From Nageia nagi (taxonomy: Eukaryota; Pinophyta): DNA of 64,000 bases. Each line of letters opens with the position of its first letter. The first letter of the stretch is position 1. The position numbers were made by a program, and so were the translations under genes. The notes beneath the pieces are model-generated. The model saw only the letters and a program-made list of their open reading frames with translations, searched no databases and had not been told where the DNA came from. Shown piece after piece: positions 23,757 through 35,190 of this stretch. The DNA lies in assembly GCA_050084985.1 (NCBI GenBank), contig JBITNC010000001.1, positions 54,374,001 through 54,438,000 on the forward strand. The letters are read 5' to 3'.

Positions 23757-25068
23757 ATGATTGCTATTATGAAGGATGAGAAACAACTAAATGGAGAAAG
23801 TGATTGGATTAAGCAAGTTATTTTTTACTTTCAAATTGGTAAATATCTTGAATCTCTTAACAAATTTCAAAGAAGGAGATTCAAGCTATATGCCTTGAAA
23901 TTTGTGATGATAGATGACTATCTATATATAAATAACTTTGATCAAACCCTATTAAGATGTATGACTCATGATGAATCCTGAAGAATATTGCATGAATTTC
24001 ATTATGATTTCTCTAATGGGCATTATAGTGGACCAACTATAGCAAAAACAATTTTACAAGCTAGTTATTATTGGCCTACCATATTTCAAGATTCATTTAA
24101 TATTTCTTAAGAATGTGACAAATGCAACAAATTTATGGGAAAAAGAAGGCAAACTGCAATGCCTCTTAAATCTATGATAGTTGAACAACCCTTTCAATAA
24201 TGGGGCATGGATTTCATTGGTGTTATACACCCAAATTTTTCAGTAGGACATGAGTTCATCCTAACTGAAATAAACTATTTTTACTATATGGTTAGAAGCA
24301 ATGCCATGTAAGAATGTAGATCAAAAAGTAATGATAGAAATGATCAAAAGGATAATCACTCGCTTTGGAATCCCATAGACTATTATTTCAGATAATGGCC
24401 TAACATTTATTGGAGGTGACTTGTTAAAATTTATTATTGAATATGAGATATACTATTTATTCTCTTTAAATTATTATCCATAAGGTAATAGATTAGTTGA
24501 ATCAACTAATAAGAACCTAACTTGGATCATTAAAAGAATAATTGAAGGGAATCCTAGATAGCAGCATACACAACTAGACTTTGCATTATAGGAAGATAGA
24601 ATTAGCATTAAATTAGCAATCAAAATATCCCCATATGCACTGGTATATGGTAAAATAACTATGTTTTCAATACATGTTGAGTTACTAAAATTAAAAATCC
24701 TCCAATACATGAAGGACTATGACTTTGAGCCACTACAAGCAAGGTATAATTGACTCCTAAAATTGGAGGAAGATTGAAACAAAGCATACGATCCATTTTA
24801 GCATCACCAACACATTATTAAGAAATGGTTTGATAAGAAAAAGTTTTCTTGGATGAAATTTGAAGCAAGTGATATTGTACTCAAGTGGGATGAAGAGAGA
24901 TCAAAGCCTAGAAGACACCAAAAATTTGACTCTCTATGGAGTGGGTCTTATATCATCTCCCAAGCCATGCAAAGTAATGTGTTCAGGTCACAAGACATCA
25001 TCAGGTCTTGGGAATTGCCTATTCCTATTAATGAGATATATTTGAAGCATTATCAGGTGATAGGGTAA
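23757..25068 (+). pseudogene. integrase of G
   Basis: Integrase joins the DNA copy into the chromosome. The linker and zinc-binding segment (23757-24140) give HYDFSNGHYSG...ASYYWPTIF...ECDKCNKF, an HHCC-type finger. The catalytic core shows D in WGMDFIGVI (about 24202-24228), D in SDNGLTFIGG (codon 24391-24393) and E in RLVESTNK (codon 24499-24501). The last two are in one frame and exactly 35 residues apart, the D-D35-E spacing. The C-terminal part reads PYALVYGK, then from 24853 an open frame of 71 codons with DIVLKWDEE, KFDSLWSGSYII and the closing YLKHYQVIG typical of gypsy polyprotein ends. Stops at about ten sites inactivate it. Confidence 0.9.
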
Positions 25069-25615
25069 TGTTGTAGCACCCATCAAAAATTGTATAGTAT
25101 ATATAATTTCAACAAAAAGGAGGTGTATTTTTAAGGCTTGTACATCTTCTAGACATAACTTCTAAGAAAGTAGGTAGCTATTAATGCTAAGAATTAATTC
25201 AATATGATCTAGAGTTAATTTCCATGTGTTGCTAAGCTACTAATTGAATAGGGTTACATTTAAGGGTAGATTTTCTTGGATTTCTCAAATCATCATATGG
25301 GTACCCTAATTTAAATTTGTTATGCTCCTTACCTACTCGTCCAACTTGTGCTAGCCCAATTTGTACAATGCATAGATCTCAATACCCTAAAAATTAATTA
25401 TCATTAATAGAAGTCTTACAAACCTAGGATAAATTAAATATATCACATACCCGCCAACTCAACACTTAACCATTTTTGAGCATACCAATTTCTAGAGTGA
25501 CCAGAGCTTACAATTTGCAAGGCTAAGTTGAGAAAAAAGATATAGAATTTCAAGACTTTATAGATTATGGATTAAAATTCTCAAATGTAAACTAGAGGTT
25601 CTAAAAAGAGTGCTA
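25069..25615. other. G spacer between integrase and the extra reading frame
   Basis: Non-coding, AT-rich, no clear motif. Confidence 0.5.
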
Positions 25616-25619
25616 ACAT

Positions 25620-26050
25620 CATGAAAAATTCCAAATAATCAGCTCTAGATAAAATAGAGCAAGCTGATGCTAACCTAATAGCCATGCAAGAGGAATACCT
25701 TGAGAATGCTCTAGAGGTGAATCAAACTGAGATGGGGGTGATAAATCACATTGATACATGGAGGGCTAACTCTAATCATGTCCTTCTACAACATATAAGT
25801 ATTGAAGTTGCTAGAAAAGGAAAATCATTAGCACAACCAAAGAGAGATGTCATCATTGACCAGGTCCTAGCTTATTATGTGCCCTATGAATCATTCACTT
25901 ACCTTGAGCTATTGTATTCAATGGCACATAGGCATAACCAACAGGGTTATCAGATAAGAATGTTCAAGGACTAAGAGTAAGGAGAAGAGTCAGAGCCAAA
26001 ATTTAAATTAATACTAGACTACTCACTTGATTTTATTCTTCAAAGTATTT
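25620..26050 (+). pseudogene. extra reading frame of G, first part
   Basis: Starts with an ATG at about 25629 (MKNSK) and, after one stop, runs open at 25684-25974: LENALEVNQTEMGVINHIDTW, then VLAYYVPYESFTYLELLYSM. The composition is like a real protein and it lies between integrase and the right LTR, where plant gypsy elements may carry extra genes. I do not recognise a domain; it lacks the signal peptide and membrane segments of an envelope-like protein in the part I can read. Confidence 0.5.
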
Positions 26051-26399
26051 GTTATTCCAACGAATTGAACTTTTCATGTGAAGAAATAGATTGATTTGGA
26101 AAGAGAGAAGAATGATTTCTATAGTAATGTAAATGAAATGATAAACTAGATTCATGAGAGATATCAAAGAAATAAAACCACATAGCTATAACCAAGATAT
26201 GACATTGCTCTATTTGAAAATAAGAGGGATAGAGAGGTGTTACAGACACTGGTAGTCATCCTAGGGAAGAAAAGCTAAATAGAAGCACATGAAACCATGA
26301 TGAGTATGGCTTATAATATCATAGAGACACATATCTACTATGACTTCCCCTCTTTTATTTTTAATGAGATATAGAGATGTCTTTTCAAAATCAAAAAAT

Positions 26400-28700
26400 T
26401 AGATTTTAGACACTCTTCATATCTTTGGTGGCTCTTGGCCCATCACAATCTTGATAAACTTATGGAAGCAAGGCTACAAGTTGAACCAACGAATCCAAGT
26501 ACTAGACTAGTACTAATTGATTTGAGGGTGTCGGTATTGAGCAAGCTACATGGATCATATTATGTGTTCATGGAAATATTCTATGCAATAATAGTGCAAA
26601 TGTTAACAAGAAGACTCCCTAGAAGACTATGCAAGAGCACTATACGGGATTTATAAGGAGGAAACAAAATTGATGATTGGTACTTTTTTAAAGACCATAC
26701 CATAATTATGAGGTATGAGTATTTTGAAAAACCTTTTTTATTGCCTAGGTATGTAACCCCTCATCTATATTCCATAGATATGGGCAAGCAAATATGTGCC
26801 ATTAAGACCAAGTATGGGTTCGAGGGTAGTTTCAAATCTATTGTAGATATATTAGCTTCTACTAAAATTTTTACTCTTTTACAAGTGGGTTGTAAAGATA
26901 GTATAGTAGATTTTATTGTACAAAATTTTAAACTAGATATGGCAAAAGGCCTATGGATGTATGATCCTTTAGGGGAGATGAAAAAAATAACAAGGTCAAG
27001 CAAGAAGTGCCTAGCCTTTTTCCATGAGTATAGACCTCATGTGGAATATTTTGTAAATAAAACTAAGAAAGAAGTAGAAATGTACCTAGAATGGAAATTT
27101 ACACTCCTAAATAAGGTTTGGATGACCCTTAAGGGGATAAAGAAATATAAGAATTGAGAAAATAAGTTGTAATACTTTGCGCTTGACCTAGATGTCCTCA
27201 CCCAGCTAACATATTTGGATTAGAGCCCTAATAAAATTCATTATTTCACAAAATTTAGATTTGAACATACAATAAAGATTCATCATGTTGAAAATAAATT
27301 ATTTGAAAAATTTAAATATGATAAATTTTGGGAGGCTGAATATTCTAAAGATCCTTTCCCAAAATTTGGCCAACCTCTTCCTCCTAAATTTCAAGGGAAA
27401 TTAGCTATAGGAGTGAAACAAATAGAGGTTGGACAATCATCCAACTTGCAATAGCCTGCAAAAAAGGGAGAACAAAATCCCTCAAATTTTGCTACCACTT
27501 TTTGGGAGTCTTCTCCAAAGAAAAAAAGTAGATTTCCTACTCTAGCTCAAAAATAACAAACCTTGAAGAAGGAGGAAAAACCATTAAAGAAACACCACAC
27601 CACACAGTCCAGGTCATAGAGAACTACACCTGGGCCTCCTAAAATTAAATAAGAAACTTTATAAGATGTGGCAAAAGAGGCAAAAATCTTTCATATAGAG
27701 GAATTGCAAGAGCCTTAAGGTATAAATACTAGTGCTGAAGAACAACTCTCAAAAAAAGGAGAAATCCCAAAAAATAAAGAAGCCCTAGAAAAAGAACACA
27801 TGCAAATTCAACAAGGTAGGGGAAATGTACTTGGAGCAAGTGGATTTGCAATTAATATGCTTGGAGGTAGGCCATGTGATGATGGTAATGATGATGATGA
27901 ATATGGAAGAAAAAGAGACATAGACCTAATAGATAAAGATGATGATGAAGATAAGGTCATGGAGGAAGTAGAAAAGGAAATAGAAATTTAGCATGCTACA
28001 CCTCTAAAATAGTTAGAACCCATTCAACAAGTCATAGTGACCACTTTAGGTGTAAATACTCTTCCTTGTTCTTTAATTATTACATCCTCATACGAGGAGA
28101 TTAAATAATTTTTTTCTACACAAATTGTAGAACCCATTAATTGAGCAAATTTTATCAATAAACCTCATGTGCTTCCTAAGAAATAGTTGAGAATTTTGAA
28201 AAAAGTAACATAAATAGGAGATATGAGGATTGCATAAATGTTTTTCAAATAAGAATAATTGGATACTGGTCCCATGGCTATAATTGATGTAAATATGTAG
28301 AGTGCTCTGGCAATTGACCAATCTAGGTTCCTTATGAATACTTCAATGGTAGTTGGTAAAATTATTTAGGTAATAGAGACTAAGATAGATAAATTGAATA
28401 AGAAAATTGATCAATATAAGAAATAATACTCCCTTAAAGACAAAATAGTGGTCAAGTTATAGAACAAAAATAAAGACCTACTTGCAAAGCTTAATAAGCA
28501 AAGGTTAGAATTTGATAAGAGCTTGATAGAAACAAAGGCTAAGTTAGACAATGCAAATCAAACTATACAAGTTCTTAAAGCTTAGGCTATAGTTATAGAT
28601 GGCCAAAAGTTCAAACAAGTTGAGGTTGATTTGCAAAATGTCATAGCAGCTAACAAAGTATTATCTATGATAATTCAAAATTATTTCTACTAATAAAAAG
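26400..28700 (+). pseudogene. extra reading frame of G, long main part, product unknown
   Basis: One plus frame (phase of 26435, 26708, 27800 and 28382) stays readable for about 760 codons with scattered stops, so it was once a single large gene. The first part (to 27157) looks globular: PRYVTPHLYSIDMGKQICAI, GFEGSFKSIVDILASTKI, CKDSIVDFIVQNFKL and AKGLWMYDPLGEMKK. The middle (27420-27790) is rich in K, P, S and E. An acidic run of D and E follows near 27880-27990. The last part (28380-28690) has KIDKLNKKIDQYKK and KNKDLLAKLNKQRLEFDK, a likely coiled coil. No known family comes to mind. It could be an element-borne extra gene or a captured host gene. Confidence 0.6.
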
Positions 28701-29084
28701 CTTCCAAAAATTCTTGGTGGAGCAAGTTAGAGATAAGATGACGACCTTATCACATTTACATTTGTTAAAAGAATAGAAATTACAAGCCATAAAGTAGTTC
28801 AAGATGTAGACGACTCTTCATCAGTTGGCTCTAGATATACTAAGATCAATTATTGAAAAAATGTAAAGTTGGCTAAGAGTCTTGATTGAAAAAAACATAG
28901 CTATCATTACTCTCAAGCCAAGATAATCATATTTGAGGAGGATCTAATATATAGGTGAACTCCAAGATTTAGTGTTTGTTATGGACATTGGTAAACACCA
29001 CTCACAATTGAGTTAGGATTTATTAACAAATTCTTTAATTCTTTGATTAAAATAAAAGCTCCCAAATAATGGAAAGAAAAGAAT

Positions 29085-29400
29085 GTATAGGGTAGTGTTG
29101 CTAGTTGGGTAGCCAATACCATTCAATTTATTGAGAAGTATTTTTATGAGAAGTAAATATCAGATTTACAACAAATAAATGATCTTGCTCAAGAAGCAAT
29201 CATAAGGTTCTTACATGCTAGGAGGCTAGAGAATATTCTAATAGGTTTCAAAGAAGATACTATAAAGATTCAAGCATCCCCTATTTTGTCACAAGTTGAT
29301 GATTAGGAATTTAAATATTTGAATAAAAAGATGCACCCCTTACTCCTATAAGAGCTAATTCCACCACCTAATACCCCTACCAAATCTACATTTGAATAAG
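29085..29400 (+). pseudogene. extra reading frame of G, C-terminal remnant
   Basis: A shifted frame reads VASWVANTIQFIEKYFYEK, stop, QQINDLAQEAIIRFLHARRL and FKEDTIKIQASPIL before ending near the right LTR. It probably belongs to the same former gene as the part at 26400-28700. The minus frame at 29303-29515 crosses the LTR start and is not supported. Confidence 0.4.
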
Positions 29401-29466
29401 CTACTAGAACCAACAAGTAGTGGATCCTATTCTCCAGTAGATGGAGACCCCAAGAGCTGCCAAAAG

Positions 29467-31440
29467 ATTGTATTCTTTTAAAATTGCACTCTAGGTTGGG
29501 GTAACATACTATCATTATTTTATTATTTCATTCTTTTCAAAAAATTATTTCTATTCCAACTCTCTTCTTTTTAAAATTAAATTTGAATCTATTATTAGCC
29601 CTAATACTAAAGAATTATGGGTGTTGTTAAGATCCAACTATTGTATGTATAATCTAGCTATTGTATATATGGGTCCTTATCTTTGATATTTTTCCCTTGT
29701 AAATTTCTAGTCAAAGATGATTGGGTGTTGTAATAATTCTTGGGGAATTACCTTAAGTCATATTAACAATCAAATGAGGTAAGAATTGTATCTATAAAAG
29801 AATTATGTATAGGAAGAGAAAATTCTAAGGAAATGTTCAGGAGTTGTAGATACAGTATCCAAGAGTTGTAGATATAGTATCTAGGAGTTGTAGCTATAGT
29901 GTCTAGGAGTTGTAGATACAGTGTTCAAGAGTTGTAGATACAGTGTTTAAGAGTTGTAGATACAATGTTTGGGAGTTATAGATATAGTGTTTGAGAGTTG
30001 TAAATATAGTTTCCAAGAGTTTTTGTAAATATAAGTCCAAGTTATGTCCAAGTAGTCAGCAGGAAGTGCCCAAAAGTAAATAAAGCCCATTGATTTTGAA
30101 TGATGATGTCATAACTTTTAGTTAAAATCAAAGGGTCCTAGAACAAGTAATGGCAGGTGATGAGTTAAGAAGATCCTAGATAGAGCTTGCTAATTTTTAA
30201 TGATGATGTCAAAACTTTTGGCTAACATCAATGAATCCTAGAACAAGTAATGGCGGGTGATGATTCAAGAAGATCTCAGATAGAGCTCATTGATTTTGAG
30301 TGACGATGATAAAACTTTTGGCTAAAATTAGTGGGTACTAAGAAGAGCCATTTCATTAATAGAACTTAGAGAAATGAAATAATACCTACTAGACTAAGCT
30401 AAGAGTAATGGATAAGAAGTAACACTTGGGTTCACTTGATCTTAAGTGTTTGAACCTCAAGGCCCTATTAATGTGTCAACTTCAACTCAATTCCACATAA
30501 TAGTGATAGTTTCTTATCAAAATAGGTTAAGATACTATTCATAAACCTCCATTACTCTATTCATTTAAGAACTATAGTATGGATCATTAATAGTTGTAGA
30601 GAAGTAGATAGCTACTTATAGAACATAGTGCCAAATCATATCTATCAGATTACAAATGAGTACTTTTTCAATTAGCTACAACAACATCTTCAATCAACTA
30701 CAAGGCCAAATAAGGAGCAGTAAACGACATGTTAGGAGGATTATGGCTGAATGAATATGATTGTTCAAAAAATTTAAATTCATAGATAGTAATACAATTA
30801 GTACTTATTCACTGTGTAATCTAACACAGTTGTAAGATTTATTGTAAATAGTTTTCTTCGCTTGTTTCAATCATGATGAGTAATTATGTATATTAATGAT
30901 AGATAACACATCATGACATGTAAATGTATAAATGGTAAACTATTAAAAATTAAAAAGGTTGAACAATCTAGTAAATTTGCCTAGTTTTGTAAGATAATTT
31001 CATACATGATAATGCAAATAGATAATGCTTTTCCCTTCTGCAACAAGTGGTTGTTTATTGCTTTTGTAAATGTTATGTATGATATGATGTCTTAAGTTAT
31101 GGCTATGTATTATGATTGCAATACCCCAAGGGTGAGATAGCTTGCTATTCTTAATCTTGGTTATGGATTGTTGCCTATGTTGCAATGCTCAGGATATGAA
31201 GTTCTTGCTTTAGTTTTAGTTCAATTTGTTAATCTTTTTCTTGTAACTCTATACCTTTTATCTCTTTCTTGTTACTTTTAACCTTCACAATAGAAATTAA
31301 TTAGCCTATAACTTGGACATTGAGTAGAAAACCAACACAAGTGCATTCCCACCACCTTCTACTCTTTCAAGGAACCTACTATTATGAGCAATGAAGAACT
31401 CGACTAGACCAAACCTTTTGAGGTTACATTATACCAATCA
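29467..31440 (+). repeat. right LTR of G
   Basis: Pairs with 16933-18945 and ends with caatca, the inverse of the tgattg start. It carries the 22-bp array (29838-30020, about eight to nine units) and the 100-bp repeat (about 30080-30335, cores 100 bp apart at 30158 and 30258). Differences from the left LTR are scattered substitutions plus array copy number. Confidence 0.92.
29838..30020 (+). repeat. 22-bp minisatellite in right LTR of G, about eight to nine units
   Basis: Same unit as at 17282-17425 (gagttgtagatacagtgttt type) but with more copies, adding about 40 bp. Confidence 0.85.
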
Positions 31441-31771
31441 ATAATGATATTTTTAGATATCATGTTTTGATATTGTGCATGATTGATATTGTTAGATATC
31501 ATGCTATGATAATGAGCACATGTAATATTGTTATTGCTATGTTATATGTTATGACATCTTATGCTTGTAACTATATACCTTATGGTCAATTTATGCAAGT
31601 TTCTATAGGCAGCTACAAAAGTTGTAAATCTATAAGAATATGTTCAATGTCAAAGTTAATAAGTCTTTATTAATCCTCCTACATTATCATACCCATTTGC
31701 ATATTCAAGGGGAGAATCATTTTGGTTACTTATATTGTTATCAACATCCCCATGATTACATTAAGTGGGAG
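31441..31771 (+). other. E1 3' interior after G, with purine tract
   Basis: Continues the gatattgttagatatcatg repeats seen left of G, then non-coding sequence whose inverted complement appears in E2 at about 33880-34110 (for example ttgcatattcaaggggagaatcat against the E2 reverse strand). It ends with aagtgggag (31763-31771), the polypurine tract that primes second-strand synthesis, directly before the LTR. Confidence 0.7.
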
Positions 31772-32571
31772 TGTTGGCATTATAATGTAACTTGTAATGT
31801 TGAAATGGCTATTTTCATGAAACAAGTTGTAATACCCTAATAATAAGGGCAAATTTTCTCATATGTAATAATATGGAATAATCCAATTTATGTTAATAAG
31901 TGGATTATCCATATAAGAAAATATGAAACCCCACATAATTTTATAATGGGGTACATGTAGGTCCATGTGTAAGTAGATGCACATGTGATTAGTACATGTA
32001 GGTCCACTCACTCAATGGTGTAAGTGAGTACACATGTGATTATTAATTCAATATTGTAAACTCATGGTTATTTAACCATAGTTGGTTAAGTTTACTAGCC
32101 ACTTAAAGTTAACTTTGAGTCCTATATAAGGATCCTATGGGTAGGATAAATTAGAGAAGCTTAGAGTGTAGAAATTAGTAGAAAGATGAGTTAATATAAT
32201 GCACATGTGATTATTAATTCAATATTGTAAACTCATTGTTAGTTAACCATAGTTGGTTAAGTTTACTAACCACTTAAAGTTAACTTTGAGTCCTATATAA
32301 GGATCCTATGGGTAGGATAAATTATAGAAGCATAGAGTGTATAAGTTAGTAGAAAGATGAGTTAATATAATGCATTGTCATTGTAAATAGCCATGAGAGG
32401 TTAATAGAGATATCCTAGCTCTAAAGTGGAGTACTATCTTAGAGAGGAATTGCTATATATTTTTTCTTTCTATTGTGTGATTTATTTATTGTTATGTTAA
32501 AAGTAATTTGAGTGTTAATTTGTTGGAGCAAGCATAAGTGATCTTGGTTAGGGAATCCTTCAATTTCATCA
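31772..32571 (+). repeat. right LTR of E1, with duplicated promoter block
   Basis: Starts tgttggcattataatg and ends tttcatca, then the target duplication AATGT. A 171-bp segment is repeated head to tail (32031-32201 and 32202-32372). Each copy holds the TATA block cctatataagg (near 32123 and 32294). The left LTR has one copy of this segment, so duplication happened after integration or in the parent's 3' LTR. Confidence 0.9.
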
Positions 32572-32739
32572 AATGTAACCATTTCTTAGATGGTAAAAAT
32601 AAGAAAATAATATCAAACATACCATGTATCCAATAACCATGATGAAGAGGCATTGATGAACTCATCCCCTATGGAGTTAGATAACCTTTTCATATCTACA
32701 TTTTACAACAAATAACAAAATACATAAATAATAAGCAAG

Positions 32740-33132
32740 ATGAATTCCAAATACTTGACACTTTAGATATATATTAACATGAATTTCTTAAAATAAAGGA
32801 AGATATTCCTATTCCAAATATCTACAAGAAGAGAAAGACAAAAATCCATTTTATCATGGAATAAGATCAATTTTTATGGATACTAAGAAATTTTTTATGT
32901 TCACAAAGTATGAAGCCCATAAATATCTAAGCTTACATATTCATATTTTTGAAGATGAAGTTTCAGCCATTACATTGAAAAAGGATTTATATGCTAATAT
33001 ATTTTCTATCACATTAAAGAGAAGTGCACTTAAATGGTTTCATAAGCTTCCTCATGATAATATTCAAGATTTTGCATAACTCAAGAAATTATTCATTGAT
33101 TCTTTCAAGCAATATATTCCTGAGGATACTTA
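32740..33132 (+). pseudogene. gag: gag of element X, N-terminal part, cut by E2
   Basis: The frame at 32876-33079 and its continuation after one stop read EAHKYLSLHIHIFEDE, then ATTLKKDLYANIFSITLK-like sequence, RSALKWFHKLPHDNIQDFA, stop, LKKLFIDSFKQYIPEDT. This is the gypsy gag core (a helix ending in A-L-K-W-F, then the L-KKLF-F segment). Coding stops at codon ACT (33128-33130), inside the 5-bp target duplication of E2, and resumes in phase after E2 at 39451. Upstream to 32740 it is weakly coding and continuous with the leader at 6692-8041 once E1 is removed. Confidence 0.8.
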
Positions 33133-33693
33133 TGAGGGAGAATAAGTATACATTTATCTCCACCAATGATCACCTTGGATGTAATCTTACTAATCTTAAG
33201 AACACATAGATCATTCACAAAAAGAGAACTCAAGAATGTATAGTGGTTCTTATTACTATGAGAGTGCATTAATTTGAACTATATCACTTCTATTATCTCA
33301 AGAACTCTAGCTCTCTCTATAACTAGAAGCATATTTAAGCTTCCTACAAGATCAAGCTCTCCTTAAACTACAAGCATAAGAGTGATTTCCATAAGTGTAT
33401 TTTACATCAAACCCAAGCCCTTCTTTTATAAGTGAAAATCTCACCTTAGCTCATCCTTTTACCCAAGGGGAATGCCATAGACCAAAGGTCTTTACGTGAG
33501 GTGAGAATGGAAATGTGTCATGCTTGAGTATAGGGAAAGACTTCCAATATTTAATACACTTAAATACTTAAAAGGTATTTGAAAATACTTTTAAGTATTA
33601 ATTGTTTAAATTTGGAGTTACATAAAATAAGTATTATTCCTTAAATACCATCTAAATATTAACTTACATAATAATATATTACATTTTCTAACA
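33133..33693 (-). repeat. E2 LTR (3' LTR in element sense)
   Basis: Matches 38886-39450 over its length, for example tctagctctctctataactag, ttacccaaggggaatgcc and the edge ttttctaaca (tgttagaaaa on the minus strand). A TATA box in element sense lies at about 33430-33424 (tataaaag). The sequence just outside, ctctctcg on plus (gagagag on minus), is the purine tract. Confidence 0.9.
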
Positions 33694-34299
33694 CTCTCTC
33701 GTAATCTAATATTGGGGAAATAATAAGAAAAGTATGTAAGAGAGTATAAGAGAGTTCTCCTCTATAGAAAATACAATTAGAGATGAGAACTTGAGAATAT
33801 ATAATTGACATGGTTCTACAAGGCACAACTACATAAGCATTTAAATAAATAGTTTATAATATAATAGTTGTCAACCATAAATGGTTTTAATGCACATGTA
33901 ATAGTCATTCAACAACATGTTGACATGATTATTCTCCACCAGCTTGCATACCCAAAGTAATATACAATCTCTAAAAGGAACCTGTAAGCTATAAGTAGCT
34001 CATAGATAAGATTAGTAAGATGCATCATAATGCACATTATCAACCATGATATATAATAGAGTTATACATGCATATCACAAAATCATGATATCTAACAATA
34101 TAACATGTGCAAAATAATATCCATGAGAAAATATTCGTATAGTAAAAAAGTCACTAATAAGAGGAATTTTTCATCACACCAAACACTAATCTCTCCCCCT
34201 TGATGAAAACTTTACCTATACATAAAAGACCAAAAAATATGCTACTACAAAGTTAATATACCTCATACTCATGTTATCTTAACAAATCCAAAGAATATC

Positions 34300-34690
34300 A
34301 AATGTTAACTTGACCATACCACCAAGTCAATATTTACAAGGCATAAGCCACATGATAACAACTTGACTATGCTACCTAGTTAATATTTATAAGCAAATTT
34401 CACAAAATGCCAACTTGTCTCTACCACCTAGTCAATATTTACAAGATGATGCCACAAAATACAAACTTGACCATGTCACTTAGTTAATATTTACAAGCTA
34501 ATGCTATAAAATAGCAACTTGAATATGCCATTCAGTTAATATTTACAAACTAATATCACAAAGTACCAACTTGATTATGCCATTCAGTTAATATTTACAA
34601 ACTAATATCACAAAGTACCAACTTGATTATGCCACTTAGTCAAGATTTACAAGCTAATGCCAACTTGACTATGCTACAATTCAAGATGCA
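34300..34690 (-). repeat. E2 internal array, unit about 51 bp, about eight copies
   Basis: ccaacttgactatgccac followed by agtcaatatttacaag recurs near 34309, 34359, 34409, 34464, 34516, 34567, 34618 and 34663. It is the inverse of the ggcatagtcaagttgg array in E1. Confidence 0.85.
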
Positions 34691-34739
34691 TATGATGCAA
34701 TAAGGTAGTGCTAATCCATTAACATGGGTTCAATTTCCA

Positions 34740-34985
34740 TGAATGATAGTAAAGTGGAAAAAATTGTAATTTTAGAGAAGGGTAAACAATTTTAACCACT
34801 CCAACAATTTGCAACTTTGGAGAAGGATGAACCTTTTTAACCAATCCAAAAATATATAGTCATGGATAAGGGAAAATCTTTTTAACTACTCAATCAATAT
34901 GTAGTTATGGAGAAGGGTGAACCTTTTTAACCACTCCATCAATATGTAGTCATGGATGAGGGTGAACCTTTTTAACCATTCCATT
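34740..34985 (-). repeat. E2 internal array, unit about 50 bp, five copies
   Basis: gaacctttttaaccactcca with tagtcatggagaaggg between copies; the inverse of the 45-bp array at 13540-13950 in E1. Confidence 0.85.
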
Positions 34986-35190
34986 CATAAATGTGGATAT
35001 TCTTCCATTAGTATGAAAGCAAACAATAAGACATCCATATATAAAGATGAATATTACTCCATCAACAAAGAAAATAATGTCATATCCATCCATAAAAATG
35101 AATATTACTTCATCAACATGGAAGAAACAAGGTGGCATCCATCCATAAACATGGATATTTCTCCATGAACATGGAAGCAAATAATGAGAT
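34986..35190 (-). repeat. E2 internal array, unit about 60 bp, three to four copies
   Basis: Variants of catccataaacatggatatt and tccatcaacatggaagcaaa alternate. A related series occurs in E3 at about 45970-46145. Frames open on both strands here (34950-35180 minus, 34956-35168 plus) are products of the repeat and not genes. Confidence 0.75.

Larger units (their letters stand above)
16933..31440 (+). mobile_element. element G: full-length Ty3/gypsy retrotransposon, 14.5 kb, inserted in E1
   Basis: Two LTRs of about 2 kb (16933-18945 and 29467-31440) share their full length and end in the inverted pair tgattg/caatca, with tgattg kept intact at the left copy. Between them, all in plus orientation, are a worn tRNA-Asp-type primer site, gag, protease, an RNase H, reverse transcriptase, the usual gypsy RNase H, integrase and about 3.8 kb of extra reading frame. 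The reverse transcriptase before integrase order is that of Ty3/gypsy. The 5 bases on the two sides (acata and ataat) are not a clean duplication. Stops and shifts throughout make it inactive, but all domains remain readable. Confidence 0.92.
8047..32571 (+). mobile_element. element E1: non-coding LTR element (LARD-like) with initiator-Met primer site, itself interrupted
   Basis: LTRs at 8047-9765 and 31772-32571, a primer site at 9768-9780, a purine tract before the right LTR, and a perfect 5-bp target duplication AATGT (8042-8046 and 32572-32576) define one insertion of 24,525 bp into X. Inside lie two later insertions: a 1000-bp non-autonomous CACTA element (15314-16313) and gypsy element G (16933-31440). 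The left LTR holds about 1.1 kb of foreign sequence. The element's own interior is about 6.5 kb of largely non-coding sequence with tandem arrays shared, in the same order, with E2 and E3. No gag or pol motif was seen. Confidence 0.88.

Noticed and set aside
25620-29400. An envelope gene in G
   Set aside because: I see no signal peptide, transmembrane segment or furin-type site in the readable parts; the coiled coil alone is not enough.
16928-31445. A clean target duplication of G
   Set aside because: acata and ataat share only part of their sequence; the insertion is supported by the LTRs and continuity of E1 instead.
34950-35180. Frames open on both strands
   Set aside because: They follow the 60-bp tandem units of E2 and show no domain.
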